Under the pieces are notes generated by a model that did not search any database, had not been told where the DNA came from, and saw only the letters and a program-made list of their open reading frames with translations. The position numbers and the translations under genes were made by a program. DNA of 42,587 nt from an uncultured Flavobacteriales bacterium (GTDB taxonomy: Bacteria > Bacteroidota > Bacteroidia > Flavobacteriales > Crocinitomicaceae): contig CAMLFH010000032.1 of NCBI GenBank assembly GCA_946479285.1, positions 1 to 42,587 on the forward strand, given 5' to 3'. Shown here piece after piece: positions 1 through 8,853 of the stretch. Within the stretch, counting starts at the first letter, position 1, and every line of letters begins with the position of its first letter.

Positions 1-3000
1 TGCCAGTCTTTCGGAACCAATTACTCCAGCAGTTACTTCACCGGTATTAATTCCGAGACGCAATTCCCAATATTCTCCGCCTGTTTCAAGCGCTTCTGTT
101 TTCAACGTAGTTATATAATCCTGGATCTGAAGTGCTGCAAGAACCGCATCAATCGGATTGGTATTATTTCTTACCGGAACACCTCCTGCACACATATATG
201 CATCGCCGATGGTTTTGATCTTCTCCAGATTGTTTTTAACGATGATCTCATCGAATTTTCGGAAGTAAACATCCAGTTTGTTCACCAGCTCTGTTGGTTT
301 CATCCCTTCCGCAATTTTGGTAAATCCAACAAAATCCGTGAACAATACCGAAACAGTTTTATAAGCGCGGGCAGAAGCTCGTCCTTTCGTTTTTAACTCC
401 TCTGCTGTTGATTCCGGGATGATATTTCGAAGTAAGGTTTCTGTTTTATCCTTTTCAATTTGAAGCAGGCGTTTTTGCTCTTCCACCTTATTTTTTTCTT
501 CCTCGATGACTTTTTTCTGGGATTCAATCTTCATGTTTTGAGCACGAATTTCTTTCGTTCTCTCTACGATCTTCATCTCCAAGCGCACCTGGTCTCTTCT
601 TGCCAGGTTAATTCTGGAACGGATGAAGATGATAATAATCAGGGTTAAAACAACTAAAACAAGCACCCAGAACCACCATTTCCACCAAAAGGGAGCAGCA
701 ATTTCGATAGTCATTTTAGAAGTCGCCTGAACCCAATTTCCGTCTATTCGCTTCACATAAACTTTCAACACATAAGATCCCGGTGTGAGTGATGTAAAAT
801 GAATTTCACTGGAATTGCCTAAAAAGACGGAACCTTCATCCAACCCTTCTAATTCATATTTGAATTGAAGCAGTTCCCGATTAATCAGATCTGTAGGCAA
901 AAAACGGATCGTAAAACTGCGCTCGTCATATCCCAATTTGATGTTGGGCTGGTAAGAAAATGATTGGCTAAACGGAGCTTCTTTGTCACCCGGCTTTAAC
1001 CATTGATCATCAAAACGGAATTTCAAAAAATTGACGTAGACTTTTTCCTTCAGTTCCTGCAAATTTTCCGGGTTGAAGAAATTGTACCCTTCAATTCCGC
1101 CAAAATACATTTCTCCATTTCCTGAAAGCAAATAAGCGCCGGTATTAAACTCGTTGCTCATCAAACCGTTTACTTCGGAGTAATTGGTGCAGCGTTCCAG
1201 GACCGTATTGAATCTACACAATCCTTTGTTGGTACTCAACCACAAATTCCCGCGTTTATCGGGAAGAATGCCATAAACAAAATTATTCGGCAAGCCTTGT
1301 TTGCGCGTATACGCAACAACCTTCCCGGTTTTTAAATTCAATTTCAGTAAGCCTGATCCGGAAGAACCCAGCCACATCGTGGTTTCATTTTGCTGGTAAA
1401 TAGTGGAGATTACATCCCGGCTTGCCTTCAGAATTTCTTTGTTCATCGGATAAGGAATGATTTGTTCCTCCCCGTTTTTATCAAGCGTCAGAATATTGAT
1501 GCCTCCAACTCCTGTTGCAAAGTAATACGTATCATTCAACCCTTTGTAAGCAACACGGCAAACTCCTGCACCAATCGTGCTTTTTGGTTTTTTCGGATCG
1601 TAAATAAAGGGTTTAAATTCTCCTGATTGGATATCATACAAAAGAACACCGCCTTTTGTAGCGATGAAAAATTGAGACTGTTTATAAGGAGTAATTTTGT
1701 AAACCCGCTGGAAACCGGCAGGATTGGAAATTCCTTTGTAGTTGATCTTTTTAAATGTTCCCTGCCCGTTATTGAGTCTAAATTCGTATAAACCGTCATT
1801 CGCTCCGATCAAAAAGTGCCTGTCTGTAATGTGATGAATCGAAACAATGCTGTTTTCGTTAAAATCCTCGGATTTTGAAATGTAGTAGTGTTTGAACTGG
1901 CCGGTCTTCCTGTTTAATTCGGAAATGGCGAAATCCGTTGCGATGTAAACTTTGGAAAAATCATCCGATTCTGCAAAACCCCAAACGCTTTCCGAAGGAA
2001 GTCCCAGGTTGATATTCGAAGCCGGTCCGACACCAAAGAAAGAATCGTTTTTCGGGTTGAAGCCGCTCAGTCCTCGTAATGTTCCAATCCAAATGGTTCC
2101 GTTCTCATCACAAAATAACTCATTCAGTTCATTGAAAAAGATGCCGTTTTTCTGGAAAATATCTTTTTTACTGAACGTGATCCGATAGCCGTCTTTAGAG
2201 TTGTTTACACTGATCAAACCATTATTTACCGTGGCGATGTAAAACTCATTCGTGTTTTTTACATAAACATCTGAGAACTCTTCGATCCCGTAATCTTTCC
2301 CGATGAACTTTAAGAAAGGAAAGAGCTTTTGGCTTTGAGTATCAAACAACCACAATCCTTCATTACTGGATAAGATAAAACTGCTTTCGGTAAAAGCTTC
2401 TACGTCGGAGACAAGCCAGGTTTTTTTGTTTTTGGGCGGAGTAAGTTTTTTCCAGCCTTTCGTTTTCACATTGTAGACATACACACCTACATCTTCAAAC
2501 GAAACGATTAACTGCTCCTTAGCAACAAACTTGATATAGTGAATGCGTTTTGAAGGAATTTCTCCGGTTAAAAAGGAAATTTTCTTACTTGCCCGATCGT
2601 ACTTTGCCAATCCGTGTGTAGAAGATCCAACCCAGATATTCCCGTTCTGTTCTTCCGAAATACTTTCAATGGAAAGGTTGCTGTCGTCTGAAGCCAGCAA
2701 TGAGCGGAAAGATTCATTTTTAGGATCGTAAATAGAAATTCCGTCTGCTGTTCCGAACCACAATTGACCGCTTTGGTCTTTCAAGCCGCAATGAATATAG
2801 GAACTGGCAAGGCCGGGAGTATCATCCGAAGTGAAGACTTCAAACTGCTGTCCGTCAAAACGATTGAGCCCATCCTGCGTTCCAAGCCACAAGGTTCCCA
2901 CCTCATCCTGCACAATAGTAGTCACGGAACTCTGTGAGAGTCCATCGTTAATAGAAAAATTTCTAAAACGATACGAGACTTGACTTACCGCGCTAGTAGT

Positions 3001-3045
3001 AGCAAACGCAACAACAGCTCCAATTCCTAGTAATCGAACGAGCAT
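1..3045 (-). CDS. Propeller-receptor adenylate cyclase (Reg_prop + Y_Y_Y + class III cyclase), 3' end outside window
   Basis: Partial gene. The reading frame is open from the ATG at 3045 to the window edge (1015 codons), so the C-terminus is missing. A short hydrophobic signal peptide starts the protein. Many two-component-regulator propeller repeats follow (for example GTLWLGTQDGLNRFDG, GQLWFGTADGISIYDP, GNLWLSTNKGLCRFN), probably two propellers over residues 25-715. A Y_Y_Y beta-sandwich comes next (about 725-785), then one membrane helix (about 790-809), a charged coiled coil (810-880) and a class III nucleotide cyclase domain from about 885. Both metal-binding aspartates are visible (SVLFTDFVGFT and KTIGDAYM), as is RLGINTGEVTAG. 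The lysine in KTIGD is the residue that reads adenine in adenylate cyclases, so I infer ATP to cAMP with extracytoplasmic sensing. In typical Bacteroidota proteins of this shape the output is a histidine kinase. The transition-state Asn/Arg region lies outside the window. Ferritin lies 62 bp upstream on the same strand. Confidence 0.88.
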   Translation of the reverse strand, partial: MLVRLLGIGAVVAFATTSAVSQVSYRFRNFSINDGLSQSSVTTIVQDEVGTLWLGTQDGLNRFDGQQFEVFTSDDTPGLASSYIHCGLKDQSGQLWFGTADGISIYDPKNESFRSLLASDDSNLSIESISEEQNGNIWVGSSTHGLAKYDRASKKISFLTGEIPSKRIHYIKFVAKEQLIVSFEDVGVYVYNVKTKGWKKLTPPKNKKTWLVSDVEAFTESSFILSSNEGLWLFDTQSQKLFPFLKFIGKDYGIEEFSDVYVKNTNEFYIATVNNGLISVNNSKDGYRITFSKKDIFQKNGIFFNELNELFCDENGTIWIGTLRGLSGFNPKNDSFFGVGPASNINLGLPSESVWGFAESDDFSKVYIATDFAISELNRKTGQFKHYYISKSEDFNENSIVSIHHITDRHFLIGANDGLYEFRLNNGQGTFKKINYKGISNPAGFQRVYKITPYKQSQFFIATKGGVLLYDIQSGEFKPFIYDPKKPKSTIGAGVCRVAYKGLNDTYYFATGVGGINILTLDKNGEEQIIPYPMNKEILKASRDVISTIYQQNETTMWLGSSGSGLLKLNLKTGKVVAYTRKQGLPNNFVYGILPDKRGNLWLSTNKGLCRFNTVLERCTNYSEVNGLMSNEFNTGAYLLSGNGEMYFGGIEGYNFFNPENLQELKEKVYVNFLKFRFDDQWLKPGDKEAPFSQSFSYQPNIKLGYDERSFTIRFLPTDLINRELLQFKYELEGLDEGSVFLGNSSEIHFTSLTPGSYVLKVYVKRIDGNWVQATSKMTIEIAAPFWWKWWFWVLVLVVLTLIIIIFIRSRINLARRDQVRLEMKIVERTKEIRAQNMKIESQKKVIEEEKNKVEEQKRLLQIEKDKTETLLRNIIPESTAEELKTKGRASARAYKTVSVLFTDFVGFTKIAEGMKPTELVNKLDVYFRKFDEIIVKNNLEKIKTIGDAYMCAGGVPVRNNTNPIDAVLAALQIQDYITTLKTEALETGGEYWELRLGINTGEVTAGVIGSERLA

Positions 3046-3107
3046 AGAGTATTTAATTTCGTTTATTTCAACGAATAATTTACCGAAAAAGTTTCATTCT
3101 CAGCTTC

Positions 3108-3632
3108 CTAAGCCTTTTGATCCGCACTTGCTACCTTCACCGCATTTGCAGCTGCAGTTTCCATGTCTCGATCAAAAAGGTAAAGTCCACCTTTATCTCC
3201 GCCAATCAAACGCAATTTATCGAGGATGCTGCGACCCAACGCTTCTTCCTCCAATTGCTCGGAAACATACCACTGCATGAAATTGTGCGTAGAATAATCC
3301 TTTTCCTGCAAACAAATATCCACGACGCCATTGATGCTTTCGGTTACCATTAATTCGTGTTCCAACAACAATTCAAATACACGCTCCAGTGAATCGAATT
3401 CAACGGGAGGTTCAGGAACTGCGGGAACAATAGCAACACCTCCGCGCTCATTGACAAACTTGATCAGCTTCAACATGTGGAAACGCTCTTCATCTGAATG
3501 TGTGTACATAAATTTTGCTGTACCATTCAACCCTTTTGTTTCAGCCCAGGAGGCCATTGCCAGGTAATAATGAGATGAAGAAGATTCTTTTTGAATTTGA
3601 TCATTTAATGCCGCTTCAATTCGCTTATTCAT
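3108..3632 (-). CDS. ftnA: Non-haem ferritin
   Basis: A 174-residue cytoplasmic iron-storage protein of usual bacterial ferritin length. It oxidises Fe(II) at a dinuclear site and stores it as a mineral in a 24-subunit shell. The sequence shows the family pattern: N-terminal LNDQIQKESSSSHYYLAMASW, the ferroxidase segment HSDEERFHMLKL (ligands from the E-E-R-x-H motif), a glutamate in LLEHELMVTESI, and WYVSEQLEEEALGRSIL. The frame extends upstream to 3752, but I chose the ATG at 3632 because the family begins with MNKR-like sequence and the extension has no ferritin character and overlaps rnr. A TAnnTTTG promoter element lies 28-35 bp upstream of this start. The gene is divergent from rnr. The feo iron-uptake genes are in the same window but 37 kb away. 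Confidence 0.95.
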   Translation of the reverse strand: MNKRIEAALNDQIQKESSSSHYYLAMASWAETKGLNGTAKFMYTHSDEERFHMLKLIKFVNERGGVAIVPAVPEPPVEFDSLERVFELLLEHELMVTESINGVVDICLQEKDYSTHNFMQWYVSEQLEEEALGRSILDKLRLIGGDKGGLYLFDRDMETAAANAVKVASADQKA

Positions 3633-3659
3633 TGTTCTAAATTTTGTTCTGTTTCTACT

Positions 3660-3667
3660 CAAAGTTA
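3660..3667 (-). promoter_or_regulatory. Bacteroidota -7 promoter element for ferritin
   Basis: On the minus strand the sequence reads TAACTTTG, an exact match to the TAnnTTTG element used by the primary sigma factor of Bacteroidota. It lies 28 bp upstream of the chosen ferritin start. I see no TTG at the usual spacing upstream, so only the -7 box is supported. Confidence 0.5.
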
Positions 3668-3734
3668 TCATTTTAAGCTTTAAATTGAACATCTTGCCTG
3701 CAATAAATCGTATTTTTACATAACAACACGAATT

Positions 3735-5918
3735 ATGGATAAAAAGAAGCACCGAAAAGGCGAATCAAAAGGAAAACCCGGAAAACCAAAATTTAAAGGA
3801 GATAAAAAACTCAAAACCGGTTTCTACCATATCATTCGAAAAACGTTCGAGCAGCACCCCGATGCAGTTTTGAACTACAAACAAGTGTGCACCTTGCTGC
3901 ATATTCACGACAGCGAGTCCCGGAAATTGGTGGTGACTTTACTGCGTGAACTGGAAACAGAAGGATTCGTTCGCAAAAGCGGGCATGAAACCTACCAGTA
4001 TTCGAATCAAACGGAAACCATTGAAGGAGAATTGGAACTGACACAGCGCGGTTCCGGGTTTGTTTCTATTGGTAAAAAAGAACAGGATATTTTTATTGCT
4101 CCGCATAATTTAGGTCACGCCATTCACGGCGATATTGTCAAGGTTGCGCTGATTAAGAAAAGCGGCAGCCGGCCGGAAGGTAAAATCCTGGAAGTTGTTT
4201 CCCGCGAACGAACGCAGTTTGTTGGTACCATTCACATGCTCGACAAACATGCTTTCTTAATTCCCGACAATAACAAGACAGGTGTGAAGATCTATATTCC
4301 GCTTGAAAAACTGAATAAAGCAAAAAATAAGGACAAAGCGTTGGTGAAAATCACCGTTTGGCCCAAGTCTGCCGAATTCCCGTTTGGAGAAGTGGTCCAG
4401 ACTTTGGGTGGAAATTCTATTCACGATACCGAGATGATCTCGATTTTGATCGGGCAGGGAATCCCGATCGATTTTGAAGCGGACGTCATGAACGAAGCTG
4501 AGCAGGTTACACTGGAACTTGATCCGGTGGAAGTGGCTAAGCGCCGGGATTTCCGTGATATTCTCACTTTCACCATTGACCCGGTGGATGCGAAGGATTT
4601 TGACGATGCTTTGTCTATCCGGAAACTGGAAAACGGACATTATGAAATTGGTGTGCACATTGCTGATGTGAGCCAATATGTGAAACCGGATTCTGCTATG
4701 GACAAAGAAGCGTACAAACGCGGAAATTCTGTTTATTTGGTCGATCGCGTGATCCCGATGCTTCCGGAACAGCTTTCAAACATGGTTTGTTCCCTAAGAC
4801 CGAAGGAAGATAAATTTACTTTCTCGGCAGTTTTCGAGTTGGATGAAAATGGCAAGCAGTATAATGAATGGTTTGGGAAAACAGTCATCCATTCTGACCA
4901 CCGGTTTGCCTATGAAGACGCTCAGGAAATCCTGGAAGGTGCAGAAGGCCCATACAAAGAGGAACTGCATATTTTGGATAATATCGCAAAAATATATCGA
5001 AAAGAGCGATTTAAGAACGGTGCTTTGATGATCAACTCGGAAGAGATCCGTTTCAAACTCGATGAAAACAAAGAGCCGGTTGATGTGGTTGTGAAGGTTT
5101 CGAAAGATGCACACCAGCTGATCGAAGAGTTCATGCTTTTGGCAAATAAGCGCGTGGCGATGTTTGTTGGAATGCCGCAAAAAGGAAAAGATCCTGTTCC
5201 GTTTGTTTATCGCGTTCACGATAAGCCTGATCCGGAGAAAATCGCATTATTCAGTTTATTTTTGGATAAATTCGGATACAAACTTGAATTTACGAGTCCG
5301 GAAAAAGCCGCTCAGAGCATCAATAAATTATTGAACGATATTCGTTTGAAAAACGAGTTCAGCATCATTCAGCAAATGGCGATCCGCAGCATGGCGAAAG
5401 CAACTTATGATACGGACAACATCGGTCACTACGGTTTGGGCTTTCAGTATTACACGCACTTCACCTCACCAATCCGCCGGTATGCCGATTTGATGGTTCA
5501 CCGCATTTTATTGGAATGTTTGGAAAACCGTCCGCACAAGTACAACAATGCTTTGGAAGATATCTGCAAACGTATTTCCCGCACGGAACGCAAAGCAACG
5601 GAAGCAGAACGCGAATCCAATAAATACTTCCAGGTGGTATTTGTTCACGACAAGATCGGGGAGGAGTTTGACGGAATTGTTTCCGGTTTGGCAGACTTCG
5701 GGTTGTTTGTACGGATGACTGAAAACGCCTGTGAAGGAATGGTTGCGATCCAGGAACTTCCGGGAGACCGTTATTCATTCGACGAAAAAACGATGACAAT
5801 TGTGGGTCAGAAAACGGGGAAAACCTTCCATTTCGGGGATAATGTACGTGTGAAGATTTCAGAGGTTAGTCCTAAGAAGCGGACGATCGATTTGGAGTTG
5901 GTTTCGGTGGCGGAGTAA
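3735..5918 (+). CDS. rnr: Ribonuclease R (3'-5' exoribonuclease)
   Basis: A 727-residue RNase II/R family enzyme, the normal length for RNase R. It degrades structured RNA from the 3' end in the cytoplasm (mRNA, rRNA and tmRNA-tagged message turnover). Order of domains: a lysine-rich N-terminus (residues 1-27), a winged-helix region (about 30-90), two cold-shock OB domains (about 95-240), the RNB catalytic domain (about 260-600) with the metal-binding aspartates in TIDPVDAKDFDDALSI, the family signature HFTSPIRRYADLMVHR, and a C-terminal S1 domain (about 645-725, GIVSGLADFGLFVRM). The catalytic residues are intact. The gene stands alone and is divergent from ferritin with 102 bp between the starts. 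The ATG at 3735 is the only start that keeps the lysine-rich tail without running into the ferritin promoter. Confidence 0.97.
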   Translation: MDKKKHRKGESKGKPGKPKFKGDKKLKTGFYHIIRKTFEQHPDAVLNYKQVCTLLHIHDSESRKLVVTLLRELETEGFVRKSGHETYQYSNQTETIEGELELTQRGSGFVSIGKKEQDIFIAPHNLGHAIHGDIVKVALIKKSGSRPEGKILEVVSRERTQFVGTIHMLDKHAFLIPDNNKTGVKIYIPLEKLNKAKNKDKALVKITVWPKSAEFPFGEVVQTLGGNSIHDTEMISILIGQGIPIDFEADVMNEAEQVTLELDPVEVAKRRDFRDILTFTIDPVDAKDFDDALSIRKLENGHYEIGVHIADVSQYVKPDSAMDKEAYKRGNSVYLVDRVIPMLPEQLSNMVCSLRPKEDKFTFSAVFELDENGKQYNEWFGKTVIHSDHRFAYEDAQEILEGAEGPYKEELHILDNIAKIYRKERFKNGALMINSEEIRFKLDENKEPVDVVVKVSKDAHQLIEEFMLLANKRVAMFVGMPQKGKDPVPFVYRVHDKPDPEKIALFSLFLDKFGYKLEFTSPEKAAQSINKLLNDIRLKNEFSIIQQMAIRSMAKATYDTDNIGHYGLGFQYYTHFTSPIRRYADLMVHRILLECLENRPHKYNNALEDICKRISRTERKATEAERESNKYFQVVFVHDKIGEEFDGIVSGLADFGLFVRMTENACEGMVAIQELPGDRYSFDEKTMTIVGQKTGKTFHFGDNVRVKISEVSPKKRTIDLELVSVAE

Positions 5919-5924
5919 TGATTT

Positions 5925-5972
5925 AACACATAGTTCACATAGAACACATAGGGGTTTTCCGCGGAAGAAACC
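5925..5972. repeat. Three 9-bp tandem units and a 20-bp near-palindrome after rnr
   Basis: AACACATAG, TTCACATAG and AACACATAG follow each other at 5925-5951. They are followed at 5953-5972 by an inverted repeat in which GGTTTTCC pairs with GGAAGAAACC around GC. It lies in the 71-bp gap between the rnr stop and the convergent gene at 5990. The hairpin could end transcription, but it has no clear U tract. I cannot tell whether other genomic copies exist. Confidence 0.5.
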
Positions 5973-5989
5973 AGAGATTTGATAGCGTT

Positions 5990-6460
5990 TTAATGTGTCG
6001 ACTGGGATTCCTTTGAAAGCTCTTCAAACCATTTGGATAAAACAAGGTGCTCCTCCAGGTTCAGTCTGTATTCAGCATATCCTATAAATCTATCAAATTC
6101 AATACGATAATGCGGATTATTCCTATAATCAATTCGTCTGCCTTCACGCTCCAGTGATTCCTCATACTTGTGAATTTTATTCCGCAAATTATAAGGAACG
6201 ACCGCAAATTTGAATTCATCTTCACCTCCTTGCATGGAATTCTCTAAACTCGGACAGAATTTTATTACTGTAGAGTCGGGATAGAACTTAAATTCCAAAA
6301 AATTTACAGGACTAATTACACAACCGTTCATAACAGATTCCCACAGTGTAATTTTGCTTGAATCTGCTCTTTGCATTTCATCAAGCGTCATTTCCTGCGC
6401 AAAAAAGTGATTTCCACCAACTAAAATGAAAAACACTAATGATAAGATTATTCCTTTCAC
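5990..6460 (-). CDS. Secreted protein of unknown function
   Basis: I do not recognise this 156-residue protein. It has a clear signal peptide (MKGIILSLVFFILVGGNHFFAQ, cleavage probably near residue 21) and no lipobox cysteine, so it is probably periplasmic. The rest is charged and soluble, with one Cys in NGCVISP and one in IKFCPS that could pair. The start codon is GTG at 6460 and overlaps the stop of the upstream propeller gene by four bases (GTGA), so the two are likely translationally coupled. It is the last gene of the leftward cluster that begins at about 9941. It could interact with the propeller lipoprotein, but only gene position suggests this. Confidence 0.7.
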   Translation of the reverse strand: MKGIILSLVFFILVGGNHFFAQEMTLDEMQRADSSKITLWESVMNGCVISPVNFLEFKFYPDSTVIKFCPSLENSMQGGEDEFKFAVVPYNLRNKIHKYEESLEREGRRIDYRNNPHYRIEFDRFIGYAEYRLNLEEHLVLSKWFEELSKESQSTH

Positions 6461-7575
6461 TCCGAATACACGATAAACTTCTGTTTTTTTCCCATTGGGT
6501 CAAATTTACACAACGCCGTATTCCGGGTTCCGAACCAAAAATCTTCTGAGCGTGTTTTCAGAACGGTGAAAACTGAATTGTTTGTCAATCCGTCGCCGGC
6601 TGCCGTAAAGTTGGTAAATCCATTTGTGCTAGGATCATAGCGCCAAACTCCGCCCTGCTTGTCTGTTGGAGAGCCGCTTCCAAATTCGGTTGCAAACCAA
6701 ATCATACCGGTTTTATCCTGTACCATGGAATAAACACAACTGGCGCTGAAGGTTGGGATATCTGCAAAGTTCGTGTAGGATTTCTGAGCACCGATTCCAT
6801 CGTATCTGCAAACACCATGTTCGCGGGTTCCAAACCACAGGTTTCTTTCTTTGTCTTCCAATAAGGAATAAACCATGTTGTCACCATTCGGTTCAAAGCT
6901 GGTCAGTATTTTCCCGTCAAAAGAGCAAGCTCCTTCGTTGTTCCAGGAAGCAAACCACATTTTCCCTGCCTGGTCTTGCAGAATGTCCGAAACACCTCTC
7001 AAATGCAGGTTTTTTTGGTTGATTATTAAGTTATTTGTTTTGAAAAACGGATTGAACTCTGTTGATTCACCGGGTGTTTCATTGGATGTGTAAACTCCCT
7101 GATCCGTCCCGAACCAAAATTTCCCGTCTTTATCCTGGAAAATAGCATGCACCGGATTGGTTAAAGGATCTCCGGAGACAACCAGCGACTCGCCGACCCA
7201 AAATGATTGAAGTGTTTTTGACGCCGGGTCATACAAACAAACCCCGAAATCTGTTCCAAACCATAAATTACCGGCTTTGTCTTCATAGGCACACCAAACA
7301 TTTTTACCCGCCAAACCCTCTTTTTCCAGGAAATTCGTAAAGTTTTTTCCATCGTATTTGTAAAGTCCTTCGCCGATAGTTCCGAACCACAAATTGCCGC
7401 CTCGGTCTTCCAGTGAACAATGTACATTGGCATATTCAGCTGTTCCCTGAGTTCGAATCAGTTTTGGCTGGCTTATTTTTTGAAGGGTTTCCTTGGGTGT
7501 TTCTGTTTTGACTTGTCCGTTGCAGGAAATGGAGATCAGGCAGATAAAGGCGTAAGCAAGTTGGTTTCGTTTCAT
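6457..7575 (-). CDS. Free-standing two-component-regulator propeller lipoprotein
   Basis: A 372-residue exported lipoprotein: the signal peptide ends in LISISC, a good lipobox, with Cys19 as the lipidation site. The mature part is a run of seven propeller repeats, each with a core such as GNLWFGTIGEGLYKYDG, GNLWFGTDFGVCLYDP, GKFWFGTDQGVY, GKMWFASWNNEGACSFDG, RNLWFGTREHGVCRYDG, GMIWFATEFGS and EDFWFGTRNTALCKFDP. Seven blades would close one complete beta-propeller. Reg_prop repeats usually sit on hybrid two-component sensors; here there is no Y_Y_Y domain, membrane helix or kinase, so it probably binds a ligand or partner at the membrane surface. It starts at an ATG and overlaps the next gene by four bases. 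Confidence 0.85.
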   Translation of the reverse strand: MKRNQLAYAFICLISISCNGQVKTETPKETLQKISQPKLIRTQGTAEYANVHCSLEDRGGNLWFGTIGEGLYKYDGKNFTNFLEKEGLAGKNVWCAYEDKAGNLWFGTDFGVCLYDPASKTLQSFWVGESLVVSGDPLTNPVHAIFQDKDGKFWFGTDQGVYTSNETPGESTEFNPFFKTNNLIINQKNLHLRGVSDILQDQAGKMWFASWNNEGACSFDGKILTSFEPNGDNMVYSLLEDKERNLWFGTREHGVCRYDGIGAQKSYTNFADIPTFSASCVYSMVQDKTGMIWFATEFGSGSPTDKQGGVWRYDPSTNGFTNFTAAGDGLTNNSVFTVLKTRSEDFWFGTRNTALCKFDPMGKKQKFIVYSE

Positions 7576-7604
7576 TCTCTTTTTTGGATTGGGTTTTGAT
7601 AAAA

Positions 7605-8105
7605 TTACTTGATCTCGCGATATAACAATACTTTTTGGTCAAGCAACCACAACTTTGCCTGATTTTCTCCAAAAAAGCCACCCATATAACCGTTATAGTA
7701 TTTGCCCTCTGAATTTTTCAATTCGGTGAGCAGGGAATCATCTAACCAGGGAAACTCAAATTGGCTTCTATTATGCTTGCGAAGGGCTGTGGACATCTTT
7801 TGCAGATTATCCTGCAACTTTCGAAAGGTTTGTGCATCAAAATAAAGTACCACCTGCAAATAATCGTCTTTTGGCTCTTCCGAACCATTTCCATTGACTG
7901 TCTCAATGTAAATATGCTGAAACTGTGCTTTTTCCGGTCGGTAATTTTCCAGGTTGATCAGCTTCCCCAGCTTATTGAGGTCTTTTGATTCATCTGTTTT
8001 GACAACATAATAAGGCGCTTTTTCTTCTTCCGATTCGAATAATTCGCAGGAACCAAGGCTTAATAACGCAAGCAGGCTGCAGGTAAAAATTGTTTGGATG
8101 GTCAT
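7605..8105 (-). CDS. Putative lipoprotein of unknown function
   Basis: A 166-residue protein with a signal peptide and lipobox (LLSLGSC, Cys18 from the ATG at 8105). I prefer that ATG to an in-frame TTG at 8114. After the lipid anchor comes an acidic linker (ELFESEEEKAPYY) and then a mixed soluble domain with aromatic residues (NSEGKYYNGYMGGFFGENQAK near the C-terminus). I do not recognise the family. The next gene downstream, the propeller lipoprotein at 7575, starts 29 bp after its stop, so they are probably one transcript. Confidence 0.65.
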   Translation of the reverse strand: MTIQTIFTCSLLALLSLGSCELFESEEEKAPYYVVKTDESKDLNKLGKLINLENYRPEKAQFQHIYIETVNGNGSEEPKDDYLQVVLYFDAQTFRKLQDNLQKMSTALRKHNRSQFEFPWLDDSLLTELKNSEGKYYNGYMGGFFGENQAKLWLLDQKVLLYREIK

Positions 8106-8127
8106 ACTTTTCAACTATGTCTGAAAG

Positions 8128-8802
8128 TTACATTAAAACTTTTAAGCCCGAAAATTTCTTAGGAAGATGTTCCCTTAAAAATGCATCAAAAGCGAAATGG
8201 AAAAAGTAGATAGATCTCTCATCAACCCGGATCCGCCAAAAAGCATTATTGGTGTCTTTGTGCAGTTCATACTTTATTCCTTTGTAATTAAATTGAATAA
8301 AAAAGTGCCCTGTTACGTTCGACATGCCAAATGAAGAAAATTCTTCCCGGAGCAAAGAATCAACTTTTATTTTCTCACTTTCATCGGTAAGCGCATGGTT
8401 TTTTAAATATTCCTTCGGAATGTCTTTCAGTGTATATGGAAATGCCGTATTGGAATCGATGGTAATTATTTCTGCTAAAAAATCATTGAGGTTTTTTCCA
8501 TCTATTCGCCGGTTTATCAAATACCGTGGTTTACCCAAACTATCTTTTATGAGATTGAGTCCGAACCCGCCGTCCCATTCGTAAAAAAGCTCCAAAGATT
8601 TTGTGGATGTTATGCTGTATGCACTTTTTTTCTTTTTAAACCTAAGTTCTTCACTCCTGCTGCTGATTCCTCTCTTCTCTTCCCCGTCTATTTTCGGGCT
8701 GCTCTTATACGATATTTGATATAAAAAAGCCAGCGAATCGACTTGTTGGGAAAATCCCGTTAGTGCAGCAACTATAAATGGTATAAAAATCAGTTTTTTC
8801 AT
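8128..8802 (-). CDS. Secreted GLPGLI-like protein of unknown function
   Basis: A 224-residue exported protein. The start is the ATG at 8802 (MKKLIFIPFIVAALTGFSQ gives a clean signal peptide); a longer frame to a TTG at 8832 adds only a polar tail before the signal. The mature sequence begins with FLYQISYKSSP, has a basic FKKKKSAYSITS segment and a central FPYTLKDIPKEY. The overall shape (a YxxxYKS start, then a middle part about residual protein state) recalls GLPGLI-family proteins of Bacteroidota, but the name-giving motif is not present, so this is a weak suggestion. It lies 22 bp upstream of the lipoprotein at 8105. Confidence 0.6.
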   Translation of the reverse strand: MKKLIFIPFIVAALTGFSQQVDSLAFLYQISYKSSPKIDGEEKRGISSRSEELRFKKKKSAYSITSTKSLELFYEWDGGFGLNLIKDSLGKPRYLINRRIDGKNLNDFLAEIITIDSNTAFPYTLKDIPKEYLKNHALTDESEKIKVDSLLREEFSSFGMSNVTGHFFIQFNYKGIKYELHKDTNNAFWRIRVDERSIYFFHFAFDAFLREHLPKKFSGLKVLM

Positions 8803-8853
8803 CTTTTTTTGAATAGAGATGCTGGTTGACAACTGTTTTCACAAAAACATCTT

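Noticed and set aside
4257..5219. Two long minus-strand open frames (139 and 141 codons) opposite rnr
   Set aside because: They are antisense to the strongly supported RNase R catalytic domain and have no recognisable motif or plausible start context.
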